The position numbers and the translations under genes are program-made. The notes beneath the pieces are model-generated. The model was not told the DNA's origin. It was given only the letters and a program-made list of their open reading frames with translations, and did not search any database. From positions 55,876,001-55,940,000 of the forward strand of contig CM060989.1 of assembly GCA_030765065.1 (NCBI GenBank): 64,000 nt of DNA, in the 5' to 3' direction. Shown piece by piece: positions 34,785 to 46,140 of the stretch. Positions within the stretch are counted from its first letter, which is position 1. Each line of letters begins with the position of its first letter. Source of the stretch: Deroplatys truncata (Eukaryota; Arthropoda; Insecta; Mantodea; Mantidae).

Positions 34785-35037
34785 TATGAAGTCCGGGGAT
34801 TAAAGTACTTACAACATTGTAAGTCGCCATTCGGGTATGTCATCTCAATACAATTTGAGATCTCCTTGTGGTTTACCGGAAGAATGCGAATCAATTAGGG
34901 AGTTTAATGTCGCACCGGCAAGTTTCCATGATAGCTCAGTGGTTAGAGCAACTGGACGGAGACCGGGAGATCCGTGGTTCAAATCCCGGCTATGGCATTG
35001 AATTTTTCAGTCGTCTCATTCCACCTTTCCAAAATAT
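34785..35037 (+). mobile_element. tRNA-containing SINE (family S2)
   Basis: It contains AAGTCCGGGGATTAAAGTAC, GTAAGTCGCCATTCGGGTA and the tRNA-like body at about 34927-35000 (A box TAGCTCAGTGGTTAGAGC, B box GTTCAAATCCC), then TTCCACCTTTCC. It forms an inverted pair with 34500-34680. Confidence 0.8.
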
Positions 35038-35039
35038 GT

Positions 35040-36800
35040 TCTTTGTAAAAAGTGACTAACTCCAAAGTATTTGTTTTAATCTGCATTGTAAACACAAAAA
35101 TGGCAATTACAAAATTTCGTAATTGTATCAAGAGCCAATTTTGATAAAACTACCTGTTATGCATTCGTCAACGTTTGAATTTCTCAAAACCAATTAAATG
35201 CTTCTTGGTTATGTCAGTTCAGGTCCTGAGTGCCTATGTAATGAAAAGACACAATCTCATACATGGAGAAGTGTTAATGTAAGCACACGCTGTTTAGAGG
35301 TATTCTTCCGGGTAAAATTAAAGCGGAGAGTCAAACGACAGCTCTGGGGCTATGTTACTGTGCAAAACCCTGCGCGAGGCATACACCCCTAACCTGCAAT
35401 TTAAACGACAGCAATCCCACTTCAGTAGTTAACATTTATTTTGCAACAAAGTAGAAATATTTTTAGACAGTTGGGGCTAAAACTAGAAGATTTAACACAA
35501 GACACGCGAATTAAAACTTGTACTTTATCACACTAGTGCGATAAAACGTTTATCCACTCCATTGTTACCAACTTTGGTTTCAAGTCCAATCACATGACAG
35601 TTATCCTTTGTATTTGCACATGTTTAATAAATACACTTGGATGATTTGCACGACTAAGAAGGTAAATAATAATAATAGCAACGAATAGCCACTTACCAGT
35701 TGAAAAACTTCATCTATTTATTTATTTCCTAAATTGAAAGCAGCTTGCTTAACCTTCAGATCAAAGCAAACGTACGAGAGCGACCATGAACGCGTTAAGT
35801 AATTTACTACTTTAATTATTTTAGACGAACCCTTATCAGTCACCATTACAGTAAAATATGTGCTCGATTGTGTTTAAATTACCATATATACTAAACTTAT
35901 TTTTCTTAATCCTACACTTGAAAAAAAAGACATTTTTTCACTTAAATAAAAATAAGAATATGTTCGCTTATCAGTATGAAATTAAAGGTTTCAGAGTTGC
36001 AACACCTTGAAGTTGGAAATTTTAGGAAGATAAATTTTAACAACTTTAATTGCAAAACTATGATGTTCTAAATTTTAAGCGTTTGCATAAGCCTTGTTTA
36101 GGACAAAACGTTTCGCTTAAAAAATGTAAGGTCGATTTTAGTTCTATTTCGGACGATTTGACCTGGAATGTCCCATGTTCTAGCTCATTACTGACAACCA
36201 ATGGACGCGTTGATCGCTTTACTTGCATATTCTGGTTCTTCTTCAGAAGTTACATGTAGTAGCGTTGCAATATCAATTTTGAAGTGCGGATGTGTCAATT
36301 GCGAGTCTCAAGGTGTCAGTAATTTCCAGTTGGCTGCAACAGGCGCCAAGAAAATGGTCTCAACATAGTTTAATTTCCTGTTCATTTTGTTGCAACGCCC
36401 CAGCTGCTCAAATAACGCGCTTAGAAAATCACCGGCATGTTTTCATGCTCCAGTTGTGCGAAGCCCTGCGTCTAATTAAATTTATACTTGGACCGATATA
36501 GTGTTACCATTATGACGACGTATAATGTTCCTAGAAACTACTTTGCACTATAGAGTTACATGCAAGAATTTGCATGTTATGGTCGTAACTCAGAGTAATG
36601 GTGCTTAGCATCTATTAGCAGACTTCCTCGCTTTCTAAGAGTCATTGGAAATTCCATATTATCTAGTCACACTCAGCTTTCGTGCGATTAGTTATTCTGT
36701 AAAATTAAGCTGCTTCTCAATTAATAAATATTGTACCTATTAGGAAGCTGACAGCATACCATGAAGAAGGTGGTTGTATGAAAGAATTGCATTGTTATTT
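35040..36800. other. Unassigned intergenic sequence
   Basis: No family or domain recognised in this 1.8 kb. Confidence 0.35.
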
Positions 36801-37318
36801 GCCCCACCCTTTGGGAGCCAGTTTGAAGTAGTTGCAACCGCACGTATGGTAAAAAGTTTCCGGTAGCCTTCGCCCCAAATGTACTTTCCGGCGGTCTTTG
36901 CCCCAAAAAATGTTTAAAAAATATTAACTTTGTAATTTTGACTGTTTCTTTAAATATTTATGTTTGCCTCGGCTGCGTTAGTATTTATATTTTTTAGAGA
37001 CATGAATGTCTTAGCAGGGAGTGGTGCGACTAAAGAATGTAGGCTTACACACATTATAATTTTACTTCACTCCTTTTATTAATGCTTGACACGATTTAAG
37101 TAACACTTCACTGATAGAGAGTGAGAGAGCTGTGAGAATTTTTTATTAATTACTTACACTTTTTAACACCTAAACTATTTTTTGTCTCACACAAAATACG
37201 TATTAAATTTCTCGACGACACATCTCGCGTCCAGTTAGGAACACTGTCTACAAGCAACGCGTATTTATATATTATATAATTAAACTGAAATCATTTAAGT
37301 GTTAAAAATACTGGCTCA
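36801..37318 (-). mobile_element. LTR (family A) with adjacent primer-site-like motif, internally deleted
   Basis: On the minus strand it starts TGAGCCAGTATTTTTAACAC (37318), then lacks the central part. It resumes at CGTTGCTTGTAGACAGTG and continues through CTCACAGCTCTC-type and ATTAATAAAAGGAG blocks to about 36821. TGGCTCCCAAAGGGTGGGGC follows at 36820-36801, a degenerate tRNA-Lys-type primer site. Confidence 0.7.
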
Positions 37319-37531
37319 ACCATTAATTACGCTATCTCATAAAATCAACTTTCGTTTGATAAATAACGCCAAAACCAGACGGTTATCTAATGAGAGTTGA
37401 ACACAGACATTTCAATAATTTATTCCAGTTACAAAGCCATTGTTAAAAATAAAGGGATATTTTACCATTTCAGGGGACAATAATTAAAACTATAACATTT
37501 AAATATACGCGAAAAGTTTAAATTGAGTTGG

Positions 37532-37693
37532 CTTGGTAGCTCAGTCCGTAGAACACCTGCCTGCTGTGCGAGACATCCCAGGTTCGATTCCCGGCTGTAG
37601 AGAAAGGGGTGAGAATGTTTCTCTAGCCAAAATTATTGCTTATCCTTCCCCAGAGCCTGGAAGCAGGAATGCCGTTAAAGGTGGGTATAAATG

Positions 37694-37734
<41 letters not shown>

Positions 37735-37735
37735 T
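37532..37735 (+). mobile_element. tRNA-derived SINE (family S1) with (AAT)n tail
   Basis: A box TAGCTCAGTCCGTAGAAC, B box GGTTCGATTCCC, body GCCTGGAAGCAGGAATG, end GGTATAAATGGAAT, then a pure (AAT)n run at about 37696-37733. It sits between two family A LTR fragments in opposite orientation. Confidence 0.8.
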
Positions 37736-38395
37736 AACAATGAGGTAACCTTGAGGCAATAATGAATTGGAAAGTTTAATAATGCTACTAGTAATTCTTG
37801 GAAGCAATAATGTAATTTTTGAGACAGTTTATAAACAGCCAATGAACAACCAGAAAACCTGAACGTTAAATAAAAGTATTCTATTGGAGTAGGATTAGCC
37901 AATCAGAGACTTGAAATAGATTAAATTTGCAAATTCAGGCGGTAGAAGCCAGTTGCTAGTAGACAGCGTTCCTAACTGGACGCGAGTCGCGTCCTCGAGA
38001 GGTTTAATACGTATTCAGTGTGAGATAAAAATTCATTACGGCGAGGATTTTATAAAGTTTACGTGTTAAAAAGTGCAATCAATAAATAATCTCACAGCTC
38101 TCTATATCAGTGACGTGTTATTTAATAGTGTGAAGGATTAATAAAAGGAGTAAAGTAAAAATTATAATCTGTGCAAGCCTACATTCTTTAGCCGTATCAC
38201 ACCCTGCTAAGAGATACATGTTTCTACAAATTAATGCTGAAGCAGCTGAGGCAAACATAAATATATATAATATTTAAAGAAACATTAAAATACAAAGTTG
38301 AAAGTAAAGTTGGGGCGTAGGCCACCGGAAAATGAACATTGGGGCGAAGGCCATCGGAAACTTAGTACCATACGTGAGACATTCAATCATAAAGT
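37736..38395 (+). mobile_element. LTR fragment (family A), 5' end missing
   Basis: It begins inside the LTR at CAATGAGGTAACCTTGAGG, directly after the SINE tail. It continues through GACGCGAGTCGCGTCCTCGA, CTCACAGCTCTCTATATCAG and ATTAATAAAAGGAG. It ends near TTTGGCTCTCCAAC, a degenerate primer-site-like motif. Two short direct repeats, GGGGCGTAGGCCACCGGAAA and GGGGCGAAGGCCATCGGAAA, lie near the end. Confidence 0.75.
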
Positions 38396-38469
38396 TTGGC
38401 TCTCCAACTGCAGCAATAGAAATCACCTTTCTCAAAACACAGTAAAGCCTTAAGAAACCCATAAACCAG

Positions 38470-38690
38470 CACTGAAGTACTTGCAATAGCAGGTCGCCAC
38501 TGAGATTGTCATCTCTAGTGAGATGCCTTGGTGGTCCATCTGGGAAACAACTTGAGTCAATTGGGGAATTCAATGTCCCACCAGCATGTTGTCACAGTAG
38601 CTCAATGGTTAGAGGAACCGCACGGAGAGCGGGGGAACCGTGTTCAAATCCCGGCTGTGGCATTGAATTTCTCAGTTGACTCTATTAAAA
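38470..38690 (+). mobile_element. tRNA-containing SINE (family S2), diverged
   Basis: GTACTTGCAATAGCAGGTCG, AGTTGGGGAATTCAATGTCC, then the tRNA-like body TAGCTCAATGGTTAGAGGAA to TTCAAATCCCGGCTGTGGCA and TTGAATTTCTCAG. Confidence 0.7.
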
Positions 38691-38699
38691 AGTCCATAT

Positions 38700-40973
38700 T
38701 ACTTTGAGAAATTACGCATTCAGGCATTTTGCAAACTTCTTGAAATTGAACCCCGTAAAACTTTCCCTGGTCCAGTAAAGCGTAATAATTTTGCTGCATG
38801 AAACAATCACAAAATGTTCAGTGCAGTTAAATGTACAAAAATTACATGTAAATTACATGCTTTACAAGAACCCCTGAAGACCTGGTAGTACTGCTTTCTG
38901 TCACACATGCTTAATTCTTCCTACCACCACAGTCAACGCGTGTAGAATACTACTTCCTAGTTATACACATATAAACAAAACCCGTCACAAAAATGGTAAA
39001 CATATTCAGCAGCCACAGAATGCGAATAAGATAAACAATTTACATGAGGGAGTTGACTTCACGCCCATTACTGCAGGCCTCTGACGAGGAAACGTTTGCG
39101 GGGTGTTCTGCTCTCCGAAAGAGTGGGGGATAGTACCACGTGACATTTCACAATGTCATAAATAGATCTACTATCTACATTAAAAGATACGCAACGTTAG
39201 TATTCCAGCGTGTTTCACTTGGAGCACTGTGTAAGTGTTTTCTAGTGATTTATAAAGTTATTTACAATGCCCAGTAAGAAAGGAAGAACTCTACACAGTC
39301 AAGCCAGAGAAATAGTTGCTAACGTTGTTAAAATCTGTGACGAGAAGACAAACAAAAGCAACTGGTCATTCAGCATTACTAGCAGAAGAGCGTATATTTT
39401 CTAAGAGGTCTTAAGCCTTGTTGATATGTTGGAAGTAGAGTCGTAATCTTTCCCAGAGATAGAATTGTTGATGTCAACACATTCCTTACAGGCACATTCT
39501 CGTGAGAGGAACCCAGCACTATATTCACTCTTAGGTTGATCCGCGGCAAAACAAAACCACGTTGTCAGTGCACCGTGGTGCAACACAGTAGCGATGCGTC
39601 CAGGAAAGTAGTCCCATGTTAATCTCTGAATTTTAGAATGAATTTATCCTTAAATAGTATAATACTCTATACAAATACCTAAGGTTTTATTTAACGCTGA
39701 TTTATACCGTAAAACAGAGCTACAAGTCCCATGACGCAATTCGTATGAGTCACCTGACATCCGGGTAGGCGCAGAATATTGTTTACAGCCAAAAATGAGC
39801 AGTTGTGTTTAGTATCATGGCGGACGGTGAATTCGCTTGTGCTTGTGCAGAAAAATCTGAAACGAGAAAAGTGGTTACACGCGGAAAAAAAGAAAGCATA
39901 TGAAATACGCGATGCAAGAATGTAGTGATTTTAAGAATGCAATTCGCGTAACAGTGCACAATTTCTTTTTTAAAATGAGCCGCCAACAGTTAATAAAGTG
40001 CCGCTTCAGAGAGCGAATAAATTAGGTTATCGCATACCTGTTACTTTATTTTCGTTCATTTATTTTAGAATTAACTATTATTATATATGCAAACGTTTAT
40101 TTTGTTGCAACTATCAATGTTATCACCTTTAACCCTTAACAGAATATGCTAGTCACCGTTTCAGTTGTCGAAATAAGGACTCTGTTCTTTTTTGCACTAC
40201 GTGCCGCTTGTACTCGCCATATGGTCTGAAAGTGTGACAGTATTTCTAGTGCGAATGACGGAAGGATACATTATAGTGGTGCACTGGTCACCAGGGGTTT
40301 GTTTTGACGCGGATCAACCTAAGAGTGAATACAGAGTAATGTTCGTGTCCATTTACTAGAAAATAGACGCACAGATAAGTATGACCTATCATAGCACTGT
40401 CTACCAATTAGTATAGTACACTGAGTCTGTAATCTTAAGTTACAACATAATGCAATAAAATGTAATGATTTGTAATGTCCGTGGTGAAAATCTATAACAC
40501 TATGAATCTGCCTACAAAACCGTAAAAACGCCTTCTTTACCGTAAAGTCTTAAAAACACCTTCGTTTCCTTACATTCTACGGGCAAACCGTAAAACTTGG
40601 CAAATATGAGTGGTGTCAGAACTGTTGGGCGATTAACAGTATATGAAGCGAAGGAGTTATCTGAATTTACAGTTGGAAATTCCCCCCATCAAACATTGCT
40701 GAAATTTTCTGCTAGGAGTAGCCGTAAAATAGAGACGACGAATTCCAACTATTCTGAGGTATGTTGCCATCTTCTCTTAATCCTTAACTGATGACGTAGT
40801 GTCTGGCATTCTTCTAAAACACATAAATGCACACCTTTCTTTGTGTCAAAAATACCTTCATCTCTATATGAACAGCATCTCACCCACACTCTCAGCCATC
40901 TTCTGAGCGTCTTTTCATATTGGTTTCACAGACACGTCACCAGTTATGTAATTTCTTTTATAGTTATAACAAA
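38700..40973. other. Mostly unassigned, possible transposase N-terminal fragment
   Basis: The short frame 39267-39404 begins MPSKKGRTLHSQAREIVANV, which resembles the N-terminal start of some insect Tc1/mariner-type transposases. It stops after 45 codons and nothing downstream supports it, so this is a weak guess. The rest is unrecognised. Confidence 0.3.
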
Positions 40974-41803
40974 TCTGATGTGTTACACTCACATGACTTT
41001 CTCTACTCTTGTACAAACTATTTTTACAAAATCTTATTCTCCATATGCTTCATGTTAATCGAGATGTTAATCTTATTGCTAATTTTCTTGTAGATGCAAG
41101 GGGAATTGGTAGGCTTTAAGCGATAGTCAAATGTTTTAAGAGCTGGTTGCTATGTGGAGTATTCCATTCTCTTTGCATTACCAGGACAAAAAAATGAACA
41201 ACGAATTTGAGAAAAAGTAGAAGTATTGGAAAATTTAAGGAAATAACAAGCAATATGTCGAAAATCGTTCGGTCAACAACAAAAAATATATGACATAAAT
41301 TGTGTATTTTAACGCGATCTACATTTATTGTGTAGTAAAACTTTGTCTATCTCTTATGGTTTACCAGTTATGCAAAAGTCGTTCACAATGAAGAATACTT
41401 TTGGAGACATTCCCGGAAAATTCGAGATATACATTTCATTTGTCATAAAAATATCTTAAACATATGACATTTTAATCAAAATCGTTAGAGCCATTTTGAG
41501 AAAATTAAAATTTTCGAAAAATGTTCCATGTAAAGTGTAATCTGGGGTGGGAGATTTTCTTGAAAACCTTCGTGTCGCATCTCTGGAAGATACTGAACCT
41601 AAATACCAAGTTTGGTGTTTATCCGACTGTTCGTTTCTGAGTTATGCTGTTCACAGACAGATACACACACACGGACATGTTTCCAAAAATGCTTTTTTGG
41701 ATTCAGGGGGTCTCAAAACATGTATTTCCGGTGAAATCTCGGTATCGAAATTTTGGGTGGAATACAATACTTCCCCTACTTACTGTACGTAGTAGAGAAA
41801 GTA
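40974..41803 (-). mobile_element. HINE-like copy, full length
   Basis: The plus strand runs TCTGATGTGTTACACTC to GTAGAGAAAGTA, with A-rich flanks. Microsatellite reduced to about five CA units near 41660. Confidence 0.85.
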
Positions 41804-41809
41804 AAAACA

Positions 41810-43105
41810 TACTGTGATAAAAATGATAACTTTATTCTCTTTGAACTCGAACAATGGTTGGCGGTGCTGATCCATCTCGATCCGTCATACTAGATGATCA
41901 TGGCTTCGATCTTCCTTTCTTTCTAGTGTTAAAAGACTAACAACTCATGAGAGGCAAAAAAACTGAAGAAAGAGTAGCAAAACTAACAGTCCCCTGCCAT
42001 GTGGTATTGAAGAGAGTTAGGAAATTTATGAGAGTAAATTAATTTGAAAATCTATTCAGTGTTTACAGAGTTTCAAAGATAAGTGTACCCTGTTATTTGA
42101 ATGCATGGTAATTAGAACATGTATGGACAGTGCAATTTTGCCGATATTTATAAAGTTTGAATTTATTGTGTCTTAGGTAAATTCTAGAAATCAGGTGAGT
42201 CAGCTGCCCCCATTTATTTTTCAATTTATGCAAGGTACTAAGCGACAAATGGGACTTATGCCTTTCTTGAATGCCTTCTAATGGCTGATTTGCATAACAC
42301 TTTATAGAGGAGGGATAGATAACTCAATGCCTAAGTGTTTTACAGGACAGAATTCAATCGCTATGTATGTAGATACAAAAAACATCGCCCCTGACACTGA
42401 GAGCTGGAGTAGCAGTTTTAGCCAAAACTTTAATTATTTAGCATACATCCATGCACCCCTTTGAAAACGTCCCTGAAGGAACAACCTATCACATGCATCG
42501 GTTGACAAAACCATTTAAAAACAAAATGGCATATCTACGCAGTGCGAGTAATTGGATTAAGCCTCAGTCAACATTGTACAGCCTTGTCAAAAAATGCCAA
42601 GTATTAGGTAGATAATTACTCTTATTTCACAAACTATGGCGTATTTCAGATCATACGGTAATTGTAATCACTGATGCGGTTTATTTCTTTGAATTAAACT
42701 ACCAAACCGAGCTTAAAACACTGTATGACGCTGTAAAACGCGTGTAGAGATTCGTGGCGGGGTCTAGTTCTGCGATTACTAATTCGTATAGGAGCCCCAA
42801 ATTGACAAGGTAGTATTAGCCGAATGGTATTAACAAGGTTGGTTTAACACTGTGCCACTTCATTTCGGGTTCAAATCTTTCGGGTTAAGTTCAAACTTGT
42901 TATTACCTTTTGTTTTATCTCTTTGTGCCTATAATTTCATATTACCATATAAATAGCATTTTGATAACATTATAAGTGTGTACAAAATAGAATACTCGTC
43001 ATGTTTTCCACCGCAAAGCCCAAATCATCTACGGGCACACTCATACGTGAAGAATGCAGGTAGATTACACCGCGCATGCCAGAAGGTCTCTCCGGCAACG
43101 TACAC
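41810..43105. other. Unassigned sequence, possible tRNA-like trace
   Basis: TAGCCGAATGGTATTAAC and GGGTTCAAATCTTT (about 42818-42885) resemble A and B boxes of a decayed SINE head. Nothing else is recognised. Confidence 0.3.
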
Positions 43106-43109
43106 AAAT
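43106..43109. repeat. Target-site duplication AAAT, left copy
   Basis: AAAT is repeated at 47125-47128, immediately after the right LTR. Confidence 0.8.
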
Positions 43110-44077
43110 TGTAAGAGAACAAATTGTATATACATTTATGTTTATAGCACCACGTTGTGGAGCCAATGTTGATGTGGTATTAATGTTATGTTGACTTCTG
43201 CGTTGGTTCGTAGCTACCTCTGACGTTAGCAATTTGCATCAATTAGGGTTCGAAAGAATTTTAAGTTTTGTATGTTGTCCTCCGGCTAGCTATCATATTA
43301 TCTTAGTAGAACAAGTATCTCTTGCAGGGTGTGAAGCGGAAAGGAATCTTTTGTCTAGAAATGATATTGACGAAGAAATTGGTTTTATAATCTTTATTGC
43401 AGAACACATTCACGAACACTTTCACAGATTTATCTGGATAATCGCCATACTGAAACTGTTTGTAATAACTTCTCACTTTTAACTCACGTACTTCAACTTT
43501 ATATATTTAACTGTATAATACTTTATAATAGTCCTTGTAATTCTATTGCGCGTAACTTGACGAAATAAATGAACGGAGAATTTTGTAGAACTGGTGGGCT
43601 GACGTGTAATGTGTTGAGAATCTTGTTGAACTGGGGACGATGTGTAATGTGTTGAGAATCTTGTTGCACTGGGGGACACGCTACCTCGAATCTACACTAT
43701 TTATAGGCTTGCCTCAAGATACGCCTAAAGATTATAAATGAAATGCTATTGGCTAATAAAACGCGCCAACATTAGCGTCTATTTTAATATCCAATGAAAA
43801 ACACGAAAACATATGCTTTAGGAAATGTTCTAGAAGCTTCTAAACGGAAAAGGCGCGAAATATTACGTAACTTCCTTGTTCCCGGTACTGATAAACAACT
43901 CATCCCCTCGCTGCATTATTGCGTTATTGTTGACAGTTTCAGTAGAGCCGTATATTATTATTTACCAATAATAATTACAATTATTAAACCTCTGAAATCA
44001 ATGTTACATAAAAATACATATTCATATTACTATCATTATTTACATTAAAGTAATTTGTGATACAAATTACCGTCTCA
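43110..44077 (-). repeat. 3' LTR (968 bp)
   Basis: On the minus strand it runs TGAGACGGTAATTTGTATCA to TTCTCTTACA. TATAAATA lies at 43705-43698 and AATAAA at 43398-43393. Bases 43324-44077 match 46371-47124 without gaps; by eye I find two mismatches (43336, 43618). Bases 43110-43323 are only loosely similar to 46141-46370. Confidence 0.88.
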
Positions 44078-44092
44078 TATGCCCCACTAGAA
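44078..44092 (-). promoter_or_regulatory. Probable polypurine tract
   Basis: The minus strand reads CTAGTGGGGCATA directly before the 3' LTR start TGAGACGG. This is where the plus-strand primer should lie. It is short and interrupted. Confidence 0.55.
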
Positions 44093-44783
44093 ACATAATT
44101 ATAAATATTTATAACTTGTTTAGAAATTTTAAAATTGTGTTTTTAGTCTCCTAAATCTTGGAACACACGCTATCACTTTCACTTTACACTTCACACGCAT
44201 TTAACACACGACATATTTTATCTCGCCACTACTTACTGGCTCTGGTTTAATTAATTTAGATATTCATCTGACATCACAATTTTTTATAGCAAATACTTTA
44301 CCCTAAATTATTTACTTAGTGTTACAAAAAATGGTTTACTTTCTTATATTGTTACCAAAAATTTATACATTTACGATTTTTGTAATTATTACACATATTT
44401 ACCAAAATATTCACCCTCTACACAAATATTTACATCTCTTAAATCTAGGCACTGTTTCACCTTTTCTGTTTGCTACATAAATATTTTTTTTTAATTATAT
44501 TTACCAATTTTTGTTATTTTGTACTTTATTTTAACCATACTCTTGGAATTGCATTTACGTACTTTTAATTTAATATCATATTAAGTTTAAATCTTTGCAT
44601 TCTTAATTTTCAAATGTTGTTACAATTACTAAAAATTTAATTTAATTTTTTATATATATATATATATATATACTTATTTCTCTTTTCAAATGACATATAA
44701 ATAATTAACCCTCTTATGTTCCAATACATTTCTCTGCAAGTCATCTTAAACTATCCAGCATTCACTTTACATCACATTGCTAT
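44093..44783. other. AT-rich non-coding interior of the gag-only element
   Basis: About 700 bp, very AT-rich, with a (TA)n run at about 44652-44671. No coding frame is visible where pol would be expected. Confidence 0.6.
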
Positions 44784-45791
44784 TTACCCTCCTGGATCAA
44801 ATTGTGTGTGGCTAAACATTACTCGTAGCCGTAACCTAACCTTCAAATTTTTGTTCATGAATAACCTCTTGTATTCATTTGAAATTTTGTTCCCTGATAA
44901 CATTTGAAAACAATCTACAGTTTCTTGAACAATACATCTTTTAACAACTTTCATTTTTAATTCTTCTACTATCTTTTTAACTTGAGAATGCTCTGACAAA
45001 TCTGTACTAAATTGTACTGGACTGGAGTTTTCATTTTGAACATCTTGGTACAATTTCTTTCTTTGCATTATTGCCTCATTCTGTATTTCTGATATTTCCC
45101 CTCTGAAATTAACCTGCGCCTGATTTACATCTACATTCCTAACCTCTTTTATCTCTCTTAGCTCACTTGAAATATTACTCACTTGACTTCCTAACTCTCT
45201 GCATTCTACATTAACCTCACTTTTAGTATTAACCTCACTTTCTTTGTTACATATTTCCCTGCTCATGTCCAACATTTTCTTTGAAATTTCTCCTGTCTCA
45301 CTTGCTATTACTTCCTCATTTTCATCTCTCATTTTTGGCATACAACTATCTAGCTTCGTAACTTTCTTTTCACTTTCTTCACTGCTTTGATCTACTTTTT
45401 GCTCTAATATATCATTACTCCTACCAATATTTTCAATTGATTTCCTGTTTTGTTCAAAGCTTTTACCAATATCTTCCCTCAATTCCCTATAACTCTTATC
45501 CATATTCTGAGTTAGTTTTTGTTCTAATTTCTCACTACTCTTTTGCATATCTTCTCTAAATTGATCTATAATACTCTTACTAAGATCTTCCCTCATATTT
45601 CTCAGCATTTCCATAATCATAATAGTATCAAGATTAACATTTCCTGCTATTCTATTCTTACTTTCTGCACTAACATTTTTTTTCTTCAATACTACATTGT
45701 TTGAGCCTTTTTTTGTAACCTGTATTGAATTACAGCTAACTGTTACACTATCTCCTTCCATCATTATTTCTTCTGTCTTACTAGTAGCCAT
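44784..45791 (-). CDS. Gag-like coiled-coil protein of a non-autonomous LTR retrotransposon
   Basis: An uninterrupted 335-codon frame starts with ATG at 45791, about 327 bp inside the primer site, the usual place for gag. It begins MATSKTEEIMMEGDSVTVSC. Residues ~60-270 are rich in E, K, S, Q and N with heptad-spaced hydrophobics (segments such as SKSIIDQFREDMQKSS, KLEQKLTQNMDKSY, ISSELREIKEV), suggesting long coiled coils. Residues ~285-310 hold VQETVDCFQMLSGNKI. It ends QFDPGG. There is no zinc knuckle, protease or major-homology motif that I can see, so it may be a truncated or N-terminal Gag. Gag would form the particle that packages element RNA. That role is inferred from position, not from a recognised domain. 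Confidence 0.65.
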   Translation of the reverse strand: MATSKTEEIMMEGDSVTVSCNSIQVTKKGSNNVVLKKKNVSAESKNRIAGNVNLDTIMIMEMLRNMREDLSKSIIDQFREDMQKSSEKLEQKLTQNMDKSYRELREDIGKSFEQNRKSIENIGRSNDILEQKVDQSSEESEKKVTKLDSCMPKMRDENEEVIASETGEISKKMLDMSREICNKESEVNTKSEVNVECRELGSQVSNISSELREIKEVRNVDVNQAQVNFRGEISEIQNEAIMQRKKLYQDVQNENSSPVQFSTDLSEHSQVKKIVEELKMKVVKRCIVQETVDCFQMLSGNKISNEYKRLFMNKNLKVRLRLRVMFSHTQFDPGG

Positions 45792-46117
45792 TGTTTTTGT
45801 TTTCTAAAAAAAAATTACGATACCTTTGTGATGCTGTATGTTGCTGTTACTTTGATGTCCAGCGTTCTGCCCCATTCTCCTAGATTTGTATGTCGCTTCT
45901 GCGTTGTGTTGTGATGAATCTACGTTGTCTCGATGTTTTTGCGTTGAATTCCTTGTTGCCTCGTAATCTCGGAATTACCATCGAAGTCTGTCGTCCCTGT
46001 TGTTTTTTGAATCTGGGTCTTGTAGATGATTTCACCGCTGCATTCCTGGTTATGTTGATCCTTTCCTAGTTAATTCTGCTACTTCCTGGTTATTCTTGTT
46101 CCTTTCCTAGTCATCTA

Positions 46118-46137
46118 GCCCCACGTTATGGGTGCCA
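46118..46137 (-). promoter_or_regulatory. tRNA-Lys-type primer-binding site
   Basis: The plus strand reads GCCCCACGTTATGGGTGCCA, against the tRNA-Lys 3' end GCCCCACGTTGGGCGCCA. It lies 3 bp (ATT) from the 5' LTR, the same spacing as at 4070-4091. Confidence 0.75.
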
Positions 46138-46140
46138 ATT

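Noticed and set aside
43794..44048. 84-codon open frame present twice (43794-44048, 46841-47095)
   Set aside because: It lies inside the LTRs on the strand opposite to the element and is duplicated only because the LTRs are.
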